Part shown: positions 1 through 7,541 of the stretch, one piece after another
Numbering within the stretch: the first letter of the stretch is position 1
Layout: each line of letters starts with the position of its first letter
Source: Phycisphaera sp.
GTDB taxonomy: Bacteria > Planctomycetota > Phycisphaerae > Phycisphaerales > Phycisphaeraceae
Assembly: GCA_016125215.1 (NCBI GenBank)
Contig: WGMF01000050.1
Span: forward strand, 1-43,607
Direction: 5' to 3'
Length of the DNA stretch: 43,607 nucleotides
The notes under the pieces: model-generated
Databases searched by the model: none
Seen by the model: only the letters and a program-made list of their open reading frames with translations
What the model was told of the DNA's origin: nothing
Program-made: the position numbers and the translations under genes

Positions 1-137
1 GCAACCGCGTGTTCGAGGACGGGGCTGACATCGATCGAGCCTGCCACGATAGTTGGAACAAACTGACGCCCGAGCGGCTCAAAACCATCACTGCGACCGA
101 GTGGCTCACGCACGAGAATTAAATGGGATTGGTATTA
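1..137 (+). mobile_element. 3' end of an IS630-family insertion sequence
   Basis: The window opens inside an insertion sequence. The transposase reading frame ends at 122, and the element seems to end at a TA dinucleotide at 136-137. The inner edge, read on the minus strand, is TAATACCAATC. It matches the start of the second IS630 copy at 43465 (TATTACTAATC) at 9 of 11 positions, as expected for terminal inverted repeats. IS630 elements duplicate TA on insertion, which fits the TA at the edge. The rest of the element lies outside the window. Confidence 0.7.
3..122 (+). CDS. IS630-family transposase, C-terminal fragment
   Basis: This open frame runs from the window edge to a TAA at 120-122 and gives 39 residues. 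The segment contains NRVFEDGADI, a tryptophan/asparagine pair in SWNKL, and ends in TATEWLTHEN. It resembles the last part of IS630 transposases, where the DDE catalytic domain ends in a conserved NR.F / AWN.L / I.S...W pattern. The catalytic aspartates lie upstream, outside the window. Whether this copy is intact cannot be told. The family call rests on pattern recognition and is supported by the matching N-terminus at the other end of the window. Confidence 0.65.
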   Translation, partial: NRVFEDGADIDRACHDSWNKLTPERLKTITATEWLTHEN

Positions 138-166
138 GAGGTGTTTTGAACACCGCGTATGAACTC

Positions 167-649
167 TTAATCCGTGGGCGGTTGGATGAAGAGTTTGTGT
201 TTGATTGCCCGGACCTCTTCGAGGAACTTGAGCCTGCGGTAGGCGGTGACGTTTTGCGCGTAGAGTCGGGCGTAGTGGTTGAGGGTGGAGCCGGAGAGCA
301 GCAGGGCGAGGGGCGAGGGGAGGTGGTTTTCTTTTGCGATGCGAAAGAGCAGCCACTGCTGGGGCCAGCTCAGGCCCAGTTGCCTTGCCACGTCGTGGAA
401 GATGCGGATCGGCGCGGAGCGTTCGTGCCGGGTCTGGTGTCGGCGACGGAGCCAGAACGCCAGCACGAGCAGCAGGACGCCTGTGACGCCAAAGACAAAG
501 TGCAGGGGGTTGATGAGCAGGTTGCCGTTGAAGTATTCGGGCTTGAAAACGTCGGTGGCGTTTTCGAGACCGCCCCACGAGCGCGCGGGTGGGCTGCCGG
601 GCGTTCGGGTCTGTGCTAAGACGTGGATGACGGATAGGGCAAGATTCAC
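167..649 (-). CDS. Hypothetical membrane protein with one transmembrane helix
   Basis: This protein of 160 residues starts with GTG at 649, and that codon overlaps the TGA stop of the upstream HEAT-repeat gene (GTGA, 4 bp). This implies translational coupling and one operon. The first 15 residues are weakly hydrophobic. A clear membrane segment lies near residues 47-66 (centre VTGVLLLVLAFWL), followed at once by a basic stretch (RRRHQTRHER). That places the roughly 95-residue C-terminal part in the cytoplasm. This part is rich in leucine and arginine and has no motif I recognise. I do not know its function; the coupling suggests it works with the HEAT-repeat protein. The gene ends 30 bp from the IS630 remnant, so the insertion lies just beyond its stop. 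Confidence 0.6.
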   Translation of the reverse strand: MNLALSVIHVLAQTRTPGSPPARSWGGLENATDVFKPEYFNGNLLINPLHFVFGVTGVLLLVLAFWLRRRHQTRHERSAPIRIFHDVARQLGLSWPQQWLLFRIAKENHLPSPLALLLSGSTLNHYARLYAQNVTAYRRLKFLEEVRAIKHKLFIQPPTD

Positions 650-2649
650 TGCGTGGGACTCGGCGTGTGGGTGACTGCGGGTACGGATTGGTCAGCGGGG
701 GAATCCTCCGCGGGTGATTGGTCTGAACTTCCGGGGGCGGGGGCGGGGGAAACTTCCGGGGGGGGGGACATGAGGGTGATGGGGGATTGGACTGTTTCGC
801 GTGCTCGGTTTTTGATTTTGGGGTCGGGGTCGGAGACGGAGAGTTCCGCGACGTGTCGTGCCATTTCGATCAGGCCGGCTTGTTCCACGAGCCACAGGGC
901 GCTGTTGCGATGGGGCGAGCGGTGGTCGCTGAGCATGCGTGAGAGGGCGCCCAGAGCGTCGGTGGTGCGCATGTCCATAAGCGCGGCGATGGCGTTGGCA
1001 CGGGGTCGGTTTTCCTCGTGGTCCGCCATGTGGAGCAGGCGGTCGATGTGGCGGGTGGACTGGAGTTGCTGGAGGGCTTCGACGGCGTTGGCACGGACAC
1101 GGGCGTCTTTGTGGTCCAGTGAGTCTTCGAGCGTGTCGAGGGCTTCGGGTGATTCCCCACTGCCCAGCGCCCCGACGGCGGCCGAGGCGACGACGTGGTC
1201 GGTGTGCTGGGCCAGTCTGACGAGGGCTTTCTCGAAGAGGTTGCCCTGGTTGAGTTGATGGATCATCGAGATCGCGCGGAGCTTTCGTTCGGGGTCGGCG
1301 TGGGCGAGTTGCCGGGCCAGTTGGCTGTGGAAGTTGGGGTCGAGTTTGATCAGCGCCCTGCCCGCGGCCAGGCGCTGGGGTGCACCCAGGCGTGGCCAGG
1401 CTTCCCACAAACGATCAAAGCCCATCTGGCTCATATAACGCCCTGCCAGAGCGCGGAGCGATGCGTGCGGGCTGTTGACGAGCTTAAGGGAAATCTGTGC
1501 CAGTCCAGACCAGCGGATACGCAGCAGGACGCGGTACGCCAGCCGGGCGATGCGTTCGTCGGCATCAAGTGTGAAGTGGCTGATAGCCTCGGCATGGTCG
1601 GCTATGGCTTTAGGGGTCAGCCCGTCGTAAAGACAGCGAAGGGTGGACAGACGTGTCATGGCGTCGCGGTGGCGGAGCGTGCGCATGAGCAGCTCACGCT
1701 GGCGCGGCGCGGGCAGGGGCAGCGCGGCGATGTATCCCGGCAGGCCCCGGCTCTGCGTGGGGGTCAGGCGTTCGAGGCGTTCCACATTCGGCACCAGCGT
1801 GTGCGGGTCACGCAGGCCCGCGAGCGTCTCGACACTCCGGGGCGAGCGGAGCAGGTGCGACATCGGCAGCGCGTGGACGACGTTGTCGTTGACCACCGAC
1901 CTGCGCAGGCCCACGATGCAGGACTCCGTCAACGTCGACACGCGCAGCCAGGCCACGCAGGCCCGGACCGCCGGCGCGTCCGTGGCCGACTCAAGCATGT
2001 TCCGCACGGGTTCGAGGGCGGGGTTGCGCAGCTCGTTGAGCAGGTGCAGCGCCCGTTGCATCGGCCGGGGACAGAGTGTGGCTAAAGCCCGCAGCACCGT
2101 ATCCTGCTGGTGGTGGCGGTAGAGCGCCACGCCCTCTTCCACCGCGGTGATGAGCTGCGCGATGGGGCGGGCGTCGTGGGTTGGGGCTTGATGACCTGTG
2201 GGGTCCTGTTCCTCGGCGAGGATCGCGGAACGAGCCAGGTCGAGCACCGCCTGCCCCGCTTCCCGCCGGGTTGTCTCCGAGCCGTGCCGCAACTGCTCGA
2301 TGACGAGGTAGCCCAGCCGGTGCGCCCGGGCCTGACGGATGACCTCTAGCACGTTCGCAGGCCCCGGGCCGACTTGTTTGGCACAGACCATCCGCAAGGG
2401 CCTGTCGAGAAGTTCATTGAGATCGAGCAGCCGACCCTGGAGGTCGCTGTCGAGCAGGTGGAAAAACTCGACCAGCCCGGCAAGCCCCTCGGGGTCCCGT
2501 CGTTCGAGCAAGGTCAGCGCGATCAGCCGTCTGCTGGTGGCGTCGGCTGTGGGGATGGCGAACACCATCGAGCGATCCACGCACGGATCACCCACGAACC
2601 GCAACAGCTCAAAAATCCGAAAGGAGACACTCATGCCAGGCCTGCTCAT
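646..2649 (-). CDS. HEAT-repeat protein
   Basis: This protein of about 667 residues has many helical pairs typical of HEAT repeats. Clear examples are in the second half: ASAAVGALGSGESPEAL, DARVRANAVEALQQL and RPRANAIAALMDM, spaced about 30 residues apart. HEAT solenoids usually act as protein-binding scaffolds, so the partner is unknown. There is no signal peptide or membrane segment, so a cytoplasmic location is likely. The last 40 residues are a low-complexity Pro/Ser tail encoded partly by CCCCGGAAG-type repeats. A second ATG six codons in (MSVSF) is an alternative start; neither has a strong ribosome binding site. The stop overlaps the start of the small membrane protein, so the two form an operon. 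Confidence 0.8.
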   Translation of the reverse strand: MSRPGMSVSFRIFELLRFVGDPCVDRSMVFAIPTADATSRRLIALTLLERRDPEGLAGLVEFFHLLDSDLQGRLLDLNELLDRPLRMVCAKQVGPGPANVLEVIRQARAHRLGYLVIEQLRHGSETTRREAGQAVLDLARSAILAEEQDPTGHQAPTHDARPIAQLITAVEEGVALYRHHQQDTVLRALATLCPRPMQRALHLLNELRNPALEPVRNMLESATDAPAVRACVAWLRVSTLTESCIVGLRRSVVNDNVVHALPMSHLLRSPRSVETLAGLRDPHTLVPNVERLERLTPTQSRGLPGYIAALPLPAPRQRELLMRTLRHRDAMTRLSTLRCLYDGLTPKAIADHAEAISHFTLDADERIARLAYRVLLRIRWSGLAQISLKLVNSPHASLRALAGRYMSQMGFDRLWEAWPRLGAPQRLAAGRALIKLDPNFHSQLARQLAHADPERKLRAISMIHQLNQGNLFEKALVRLAQHTDHVVASAAVGALGSGESPEALDTLEDSLDHKDARVRANAVEALQQLQSTRHIDRLLHMADHEENRPRANAIAALMDMRTTDALGALSRMLSDHRSPHRNSALWLVEQAGLIEMARHVAELSVSDPDPKIKNRARETVQSPITLMSPPPEVSPAPAPGSSDQSPAEDSPADQSVPAVTHTPSPTQ

Positions 2650-2847
2650 CCCGCTATTTTTTTGTCAGCCGAACCGCCGGGGACCCTCGTGCGTACGATT
2701 GGCCGTGCCAGACCCTCAAACCCCGTGAATACAACCGCTTACCCCTGCCCCTACCCCTGTTATCGGCCGTACGATCCCCCCCGCTGGAACAGTCGGTTGT
2801 GTCAGGCGTCCGATAAAAAAAATACCCCTAAAATCTTAACGAGGGTC

Positions 2848-2875
2848 TTCTCAATTCCTGACAACCCGCTATAAT
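2848..2875 (+). promoter_or_regulatory. Putative sigma70-type promoter for the 2931 gene
   Basis: A perfect TATAAT lies at 2870-2875 in a stretch richer in A+T than its surroundings. A weak -35 candidate, TTCTCA, is at 2848-2853 with a 16-bp spacer. Transcription would start near 2882, giving a leader of about 50 nt. The wider gap 2650-2930 separates two divergent genes and also holds short C-rich direct repeats (CCCCTGCCCCTACCCCTG near 2743). I see nothing else in it. Confidence 0.45.
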
Positions 2876-2930
2876 GTCCATTCCGCGTCGAGAATTTCCC
2901 CCCAGCTTACCCAGACGATCAGGGGCCTAA

Positions 2931-3494
2931 ATGAGGTCTAAAATGAGCATCAGCCATAAATCCAGTAACACTCAACTCTTCCGGTTGATGTTGTACAAAC
3001 GCGCCCTCCATCCTGAACTTTTTTCACTCCAGGGTCGGCGGACGGGTCGGCAGCCGGAATACGAGATCGAAAACTGGATCATCGCCGGCGGGCATATCGT
3101 CCGCTTTCAGGTCGGTCAGAATTGCCTCGTCGAGACCGTGATCGAGCGTGGCGACCACCTGCCGGAGACCGGCCTGGTCCATGCCCTGCCCTGTCTGGGC
3201 GAGAAGGACTACGACCTGAAGCCTGCCAACGACAGGATCGGCTACGTCACCACGATCCAGACCGAAACCCTCACCGACAACCTCTACATGGCGACCTACC
3301 GCGAGATGGTCGATTTTGCCCAGGAGACCGGCGCCCTGGCTTACCAGTACACCGAAGAGACCGCCGAAGCCGCCCCGAGCATCAGCATCCTCGATGTTCA
3401 ACGCTACAAACGCGAGTACCACATCCAGAGCTACCACCTCGTCGGTTCCAACGGCCTGGTCCTCCGCACGCAATCCATCTTCGAGCGCCTCTAA
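2931..3494 (+). CDS. Conserved hypothetical protein (possibly DUF2617-like)
   Basis: This soluble protein of 187 residues has no signal peptide or membrane segment. The visible order is an N-terminal LYKRALHPELF segment, a beta-rich centre (IIAGGHIVRFQVGQNCLVETVIE) that includes a Cys in a GQNCLVETV context, an acidic TYREMVDFAQETG helix, and a C-terminal YHIQSYHLVGSNGLVLRTQS segment ending in IFERL. The layout recalls single-domain DUF2617 proteins, but I am not certain. ATG at 2931 and at 2943 are both possible starts: the first follows AGGGGCC, the second GAGGT. It stands alone, with its own promoter and terminator, so it is a single-gene transcript. I cannot assign a function. Confidence 0.65.
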   Translation: MRSKMSISHKSSNTQLFRLMLYKRALHPELFSLQGRRTGRQPEYEIENWIIAGGHIVRFQVGQNCLVETVIERGDHLPETGLVHALPCLGEKDYDLKPANDRIGYVTTIQTETLTDNLYMATYREMVDFAQETGALAYQYTEETAEAAPSISILDVQRYKREYHIQSYHLVGSNGLVLRTQSIFERL

Positions 3495-3524
3495 ACCGCC
3501 TTGCCTATCTTGACAACAAAATCG

Positions 3525-3552
3525 CCCAGCCACGTGTGTGGCTGGGTTTTTT
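3525..3552 (+). terminator. Rho-independent terminator of the 2931 gene
   Basis: A perfect 9-bp stem, CCCAGCCAC (3525-3533) with GTGGCTGGG (3538-3546), has a 4-nt loop and is followed directly by six T (3547-3552). It lies 30 bp past the stop codon. This is the clearest intrinsic terminator in the window. Confidence 0.9.
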
Positions 3553-3655
3553 CATCCCCAAAATACACAGGCCACATCAAGCCGGGCACGAGCCCTCGAA
3601 TGCCCGGATGTCGTAACATTGGAAGGGTTCCCCATGGTGAATCGAGATAGGATTT

Positions 3656-3678
3656 CAACAGAGCGAGAAACTCTGTTG
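3656..3678. other. Perfect 8-bp hairpin past the prepilin gene
   Basis: CAACAGAG (3656-3663) and CTCTGTTG (3671-3678) are exact inverted repeats with a 7-nt loop. The hairpin lies 39 bp past the stop of the minus-strand prepilin gene. There is no real T-run on either side (minus strand continues AAATCC), so it may be a weak terminator or a 3'-end stabilising hairpin. Confidence 0.35.
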
Positions 3679-3716
3679 CTTCACCTATCCGCCCCCGATC
3701 TGTATCCGTGGAACGA

Positions 3717-4598
3717 TCACTCGGGCAATGGGAGCATCCATCCCCGCAGGAGTTCTTTGGTAGCGGTCACGCGCGGATCGAGATAACCAACACTGTATAG
3801 GGTCCTGACAGCGCCGTCGTCCGTTGAGTAGTTGTAATCCACACGTTGAGGCGTCACGCTTGCCGGGTTGCTTATGTAATATTCGCGGTAATAGGTCTGG
3901 CCCTCTTCGACCGCACCGGGGGTTTTGTGCAACCACTCCATGTTGTTCCAAAACCAGACCACATCGGACGAGATCAGCCGAAAATCCTTGTTGTCGTACA
4001 TCGTGCCGGCACTATCAAAGCGTTCGGTATCACCGATCTTCTTCATCCCCTGCTTCACGGTGAAGTATACCGCCCCTGAGCCCCAACGAGTATCCGCATT
4101 GGCCACGGGGGGATTCACGTTGTTGATGGAAGTTCTCCCGAAATAGTGTGAGTATGATGTGACGATAGCCGGATTGTTTGCGGTGTCGATATCGATCCCC
4201 GGGTTGTTGTAATCCACCGCGCCCTTACTGTATTGCTCGGGTGCCAGAGGGCAAAGCCAACTGCCTTTGAGTGTGCCGCCGAAATATGGCTTGAGACCCT
4301 GTCGCCAGTCAAAAGACGACGCGCCCGAGTTCAAAGCGATCACCGTTGGCGCGACCATATAACCCGTTTCTTCGGATGGGCAGTAGGGATAGTGCGCCGC
4401 GTTGTCACTTGCGTAAGACGTCACACCGACCGCGACCTGTTTGAGATTCATCACGCAGACCACGTTCCGGGCTTTGTAACGTGCCCGTGAAAGAGCGGGA
4501 AGTAGGATCGCGATGAGGAGCGTGGCGATGGTGACGACCACCAAGAGCTCAACGAGTGTAAACGCCGATGGTTTTCCCCTGGTGACGTTTGAGGTCAT
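3717..4598 (-). CDS. Prepilin-type (type II pseudopilin-like) protein
   Basis: This protein of 293 residues starts with a type IV prepilin signal: a short basic leader, then FTLVELLVVVTIATLLIA with the key Glu at position +5 of the mature protein. It continues through LLPALSRARYKAR and CVMNLKQVAVGVTSYASDN, the usual lead-in to the planctomycete H-X9-DG/DUF1559-like prepilins. A prepilin peptidase would cut before Phe, and the mature protein would sit in the inner membrane or a pseudopilus. The residue before the cleavage site is Ala (KPSA|FTLVEL), not the usual Gly. The C-terminal region is a beta-rich globular head (DWRQGLKPYFGG, WGSGAVYFTV). Planctomycete genomes carry many such proteins and their roles are largely unknown. 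No pilus assembly genes are nearby. Confidence 0.85.
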   Translation of the reverse strand: MTSNVTRGKPSAFTLVELLVVVTIATLLIAILLPALSRARYKARNVVCVMNLKQVAVGVTSYASDNAAHYPYCPSEETGYMVAPTVIALNSGASSFDWRQGLKPYFGGTLKGSWLCPLAPEQYSKGAVDYNNPGIDIDTANNPAIVTSYSHYFGRTSINNVNPPVANADTRWGSGAVYFTVKQGMKKIGDTERFDSAGTMYDNKDFRLISSDVVWFWNNMEWLHKTPGAVEEGQTYYREYYISNPASVTPQRVDYNYSTDDGAVRTLYSVGYLDPRVTATKELLRGWMLPLPE

Positions 4599-4730
4599 TT
4601 TACATTACCAAAGATGATTGGACTGCGGGAGATGGCAATCGAACGCGATTATCAAATTATATCGGATACCTACCAACCCGAACAGGGGAAAATGGATCAG
4701 CCCAAAGAAAAAGAGTCTGATATAGGCGGA

Positions 4731-6683
4731 TTATTCGGGGTTAACCTTTTTAAGCCAGACACTTTGGAGGATGGGGACGAGGGGGTCGTTGGGGTCGCGG
4801 GTGGCGGCGAGGTCCAGGCCATAGTGGACGGTTTTGTCGGAGCGCATCTGGTAGCCGAGGTAGGCCATCATGATCGCGGGGTCGGTGAGGTTGGTGGCTT
4901 TGATGGACTTGTCGAGTTCGTTGCAGACCCACTTGAGCCTTTCGGGCGAGGGCAGGAGTTGGGGGTCGTAGCGTGTGGCAATGAGCTGGGGGTGTTCGTC
5001 GAAGAGCCTTCGCAGTTCGAGGGCAGCGGATCGGATCAGGCCGGCCCCGAGGCTGGCGTGGATCAGTCCGACGCGGGCCATGGTGTGGTTGGGGTCGTAG
5101 TTCAGGGCGCTGCGGTAGGAGCGGACGGCGTCGAAATACTGACCCGCGGCGAGTTGTTGCTCGCCCTGTGTGAGGGCCTGATTGACCTTGTTGTCCGTTT
5201 GGCCTGCCAGGCTTTGTACGACGGGCAGGTCGTACTCCATGGACTTGAGGATCGCATTGAGCCTTCCGCGCACGCGCAGGTGTTCTTCGCTGTGGGTGTT
5301 GAGGTCGTCGGGTGAGATGGGTTTGGGTAACTGCGTATCGGGAGATTGTGCGGTGGCGGCGGCGTCGAGACCGGGTTGCGCGGGATTGCCAGCCGTGGCT
5401 TGATTCGGGCTTCCGGGGGTGCTTCCCGGGGTGCTTCCGGGGGCGGGGTTACTTCCGGGGGGGTGGAGGATTTGTTGGATGAATTGCTGGTCGGGGTCGA
5501 GAGCGAGTTCGTGTTGATCGGGGAGTGTTGTTTTTTCGGGTTGCTGGGTTGCGACGCCGCGTGCGGTGAGGAAGGCTTGCCTGCGTGCCTGTTGGGCGGC
5601 CTTGAGGTCTTCGGGGGAGAGGTTTTGTTCGAGGATGTCCCGTCCCGTCGCGGTCTGTTTGATTTCCTGGGCCAGTTGGTCGGGTGGGAAGAGTGGAGTT
5701 GTGGGTTTTCCGCCCGCGGCGAGTTCTTTGGCCTGGCGTGCCTGTTCGAGCAGTTTCATGTAGACATCGTCGCCGGGCGAGGCCTGGCGGGTGCCCTGGG
5801 GGGTGAAGAGCGAGGCCTGGATCTGGGCAAGTCGGTCGTCGATTGTGCGCACATGTTGGCCGAGGCGCTCGTCGCTGACCATGGCGTTAGCTATGCGTCC
5901 GATCTCGCTTGCGGTGGCGGGCTGGGTCTGCGTGTTGTTGTCTCGGATGTTGCCTTTGAGTTGTTGGCCGTCCCACCGGGCACTGGTCCGGGGGGTTTGG
6001 TCGTCATTTTCGTCTGCGGTTGACTGGGTGTTGGCCAGGTTCGGCGTTGGCAAGGTATTCGAGGTGAACCCGTAGTCTTTGACGTTCTGTCGGACGCCCA
6101 GGAGGGGCGAGAGGGTGATCTGGTGTGTCCTGCCCTCGTCGTCGACGCGCGAGCTGATGGCGTTGTAGGTCCGGGACTGACCGGTGATGAGCGGGTTGGC
6201 GGATTGGCCTGCCAGGTCGGTGTAGCGGTAGGTGCCGTCCCACCGGTTTTCGCCGCCGGGCTGGTAGTAGTTGCCGTCTTCCTGGAGCGGGGAGAACGAG
6301 GAGGCCCGCCTGATGGAATCGGGCGGGGCATAGCCGCCGGGCTCGTTGATGAAGGGGTTGCTCGGCGCGCTCTGCGAGTTGAAACGGAAGAGCGTGTCGG
6401 AGGGCAGTCGGCCCCGGAAGGAGTCGTTGGGGGCGTAGGGGATGTTGCCGTGGAAATAGCCCAGGCCGGTCACATTGCCGTTGATGATGTCGTTGGCTCT
6501 ATTTTGATAGGGGTCACGACCGGGTTCGTTGTACCCGCCGCTGCCGACGCGGAGGTTCTTGTCCAGGAGCCTGCCGTCCTGCTTGACTTCCTGCTGCGCC
6601 AGCGCGGGTAGGGTGATGGCTAGCAAAACCGTAGCCGCAGATAAACGCAGATGAACGCAGATAGATCGGGAATGCTCAGACAT
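4731..6683 (-). CDS. Secreted TPR-domain protein
   Basis: This protein of 650 residues starts with a signal peptide (hydrophobic core SAATVLLAITLPALA, likely cut after ALA near residue 29). A long, low-complexity, Asn/Gly/Pro-rich region follows, with a DKNLRVGSGGYN motif near the mature N-terminus. A Pro-rich segment with PGST repeats lies near residues 410-430. The C-terminal 170 residues form tetratricopeptide-like helices (LTQGEQQLAAGQYFDAVRSY, then ALNYDPNHTMARVGLIHASL). TPRs mediate protein contacts, so this may be a cell-surface or periplasmic scaffold. The start at 6683 is supported by AAAGGAG 9 nt upstream. The codons for residues 8-18 lie in a dispersed CGCAGAT-type repeat (see the repeat at 6633). 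Confidence 0.8.
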   Translation of the reverse strand: MSEHSRSICVHLRLSAATVLLAITLPALAQQEVKQDGRLLDKNLRVGSGGYNEPGRDPYQNRANDIINGNVTGLGYFHGNIPYAPNDSFRGRLPSDTLFRFNSQSAPSNPFINEPGGYAPPDSIRRASSFSPLQEDGNYYQPGGENRWDGTYRYTDLAGQSANPLITGQSRTYNAISSRVDDEGRTHQITLSPLLGVRQNVKDYGFTSNTLPTPNLANTQSTADENDDQTPRTSARWDGQQLKGNIRDNNTQTQPATASEIGRIANAMVSDERLGQHVRTIDDRLAQIQASLFTPQGTRQASPGDDVYMKLLEQARQAKELAAGGKPTTPLFPPDQLAQEIKQTATGRDILEQNLSPEDLKAAQQARRQAFLTARGVATQQPEKTTLPDQHELALDPDQQFIQQILHPPGSNPAPGSTPGSTPGSPNQATAGNPAQPGLDAAATAQSPDTQLPKPISPDDLNTHSEEHLRVRGRLNAILKSMEYDLPVVQSLAGQTDNKVNQALTQGEQQLAAGQYFDAVRSYRSALNYDPNHTMARVGLIHASLGAGLIRSAALELRRLFDEHPQLIATRYDPQLLPSPERLKWVCNELDKSIKATNLTDPAIMMAYLGYQMRSDKTVHYGLDLAATRDPNDPLVPILQSVWLKKVNPE

Positions 6684-6831
6684 GGAGTCCGCTCCTTTGA
6701 ATAAGGATACTCCTATCCATCGCCCCTATGAAGCCAACAAGACGACACTAATGAATTATTGGACGCCCGAGTGACGATGTCGATCAAAATATCGCGGTTT
6801 TATCCGCGTTCATCTGCGTTCATCTGCGGCT
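6633..6831. repeat. Paired inverted CGCAGAT arrays flanking the TPR gene start
   Basis: The left arm at 6633-6662 consists of three CGCAGAT-type units. The right arm at 6802-6831 is its inverted copy, identical at 28 of 30 positions, with 139 bp between. The left arm is inside the TPR protein's signal-peptide codons. The right arm lies just past the greA stop at 6841. The spacer holds the TPR gene's ribosome binding site and presumably its promoter. Related arrays occur at 32377, 34781 and 41668. Confidence 0.75.
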
Positions 6832-6840
6832 GGTCTTGCT

Positions 6841-7305
6841 TCAGAGAATCTCGACAACCTCGAACCGCTTGGTCCCGCGTGGCAGGTCGACCTTGACCAC
6901 GTCGCCGACGCGGGCCTTGAGCAGTGCCTCGCCCATCGGGCTGGAGGTGGTGACTTCGATCTCATCGCTGTCAAAGCGACCGGTCGCCTCGCCCACGAGT
7001 TTGTAGAGGTCTTCCGAACCGTTGGCGGTGTCCTTGAGCTTGACGACCGCGCCGAGGAAGACGATGTCGTCGGGGATGGCGGACCCGTCGGCGACACTGG
7101 CGGTCTTGAGGCGTTCCTCGAGCCTTCGGATCTCGGCTTCGTTGAGGCCCTGGTCGTCGCGGGCGGCGTGGTAGTCGGCGTTTTCCTTCAGGTCGCCCAG
7201 CGCGCGGGCCTCGGCGATGCGCTTGGAGAGCACGGGCCGTTGGGACTTGAGGCCCTCGAGTTTCTCTTCCAATTGACGTTTTTCGTCGGCGGTAATGAAT
7301 TCCAT
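6841..7305 (-). CDS. greA: Transcription elongation factor GreA
   Basis: GreA binds the RNA polymerase secondary channel and stimulates cleavage of the 3' end of backtracked RNA, releasing stalled complexes. The protein has 154 residues, close to the usual 158. The N-terminal coiled coil (residues 1-75) carries the acidic tip motif GDLKENADYHAARDDQG, with Asp38 and Glu41 at the catalytic tip. The C-terminal FKBP-like domain contains the conserved SPMGEALLKARVGD stretch. ATG at 7305 has AAGGA 8 nt upstream. The gene lies head to head with the DUF4159 gene and just upstream of the TPR gene. A paralogue could exist elsewhere, but the family assignment is secure. Confidence 0.95.
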   Translation of the reverse strand: MEFITADEKRQLEEKLEGLKSQRPVLSKRIAEARALGDLKENADYHAARDDQGLNEAEIRRLEERLKTASVADGSAIPDDIVFLGAVVKLKDTANGSEDLYKLVGEATGRFDSDEIEVTTSSPMGEALLKARVGDVVKVDLPRGTKRFEVVEIL

Positions 7306-7541
7306 ATCCGTCGGTCCTTGCTGTTTTCGATGTCGTGCGAAACCTACAAGTTTACACGCAACCCGCCTGCGGGCAAACCCCGATCTCCGTCACGTCCTTC
7401 ACAACTCGGCCCACCCCACACGACCGTCGGGAACAAAATCGTGCATTTTTTGCACCCGCCCTCTGGAAATGCAACCCCTGTCTCGGTTATGATGATAAGG
7501 TCAAAAAACCCCGTTCAATCCAGCCGCGCGGAGATAGGTGA

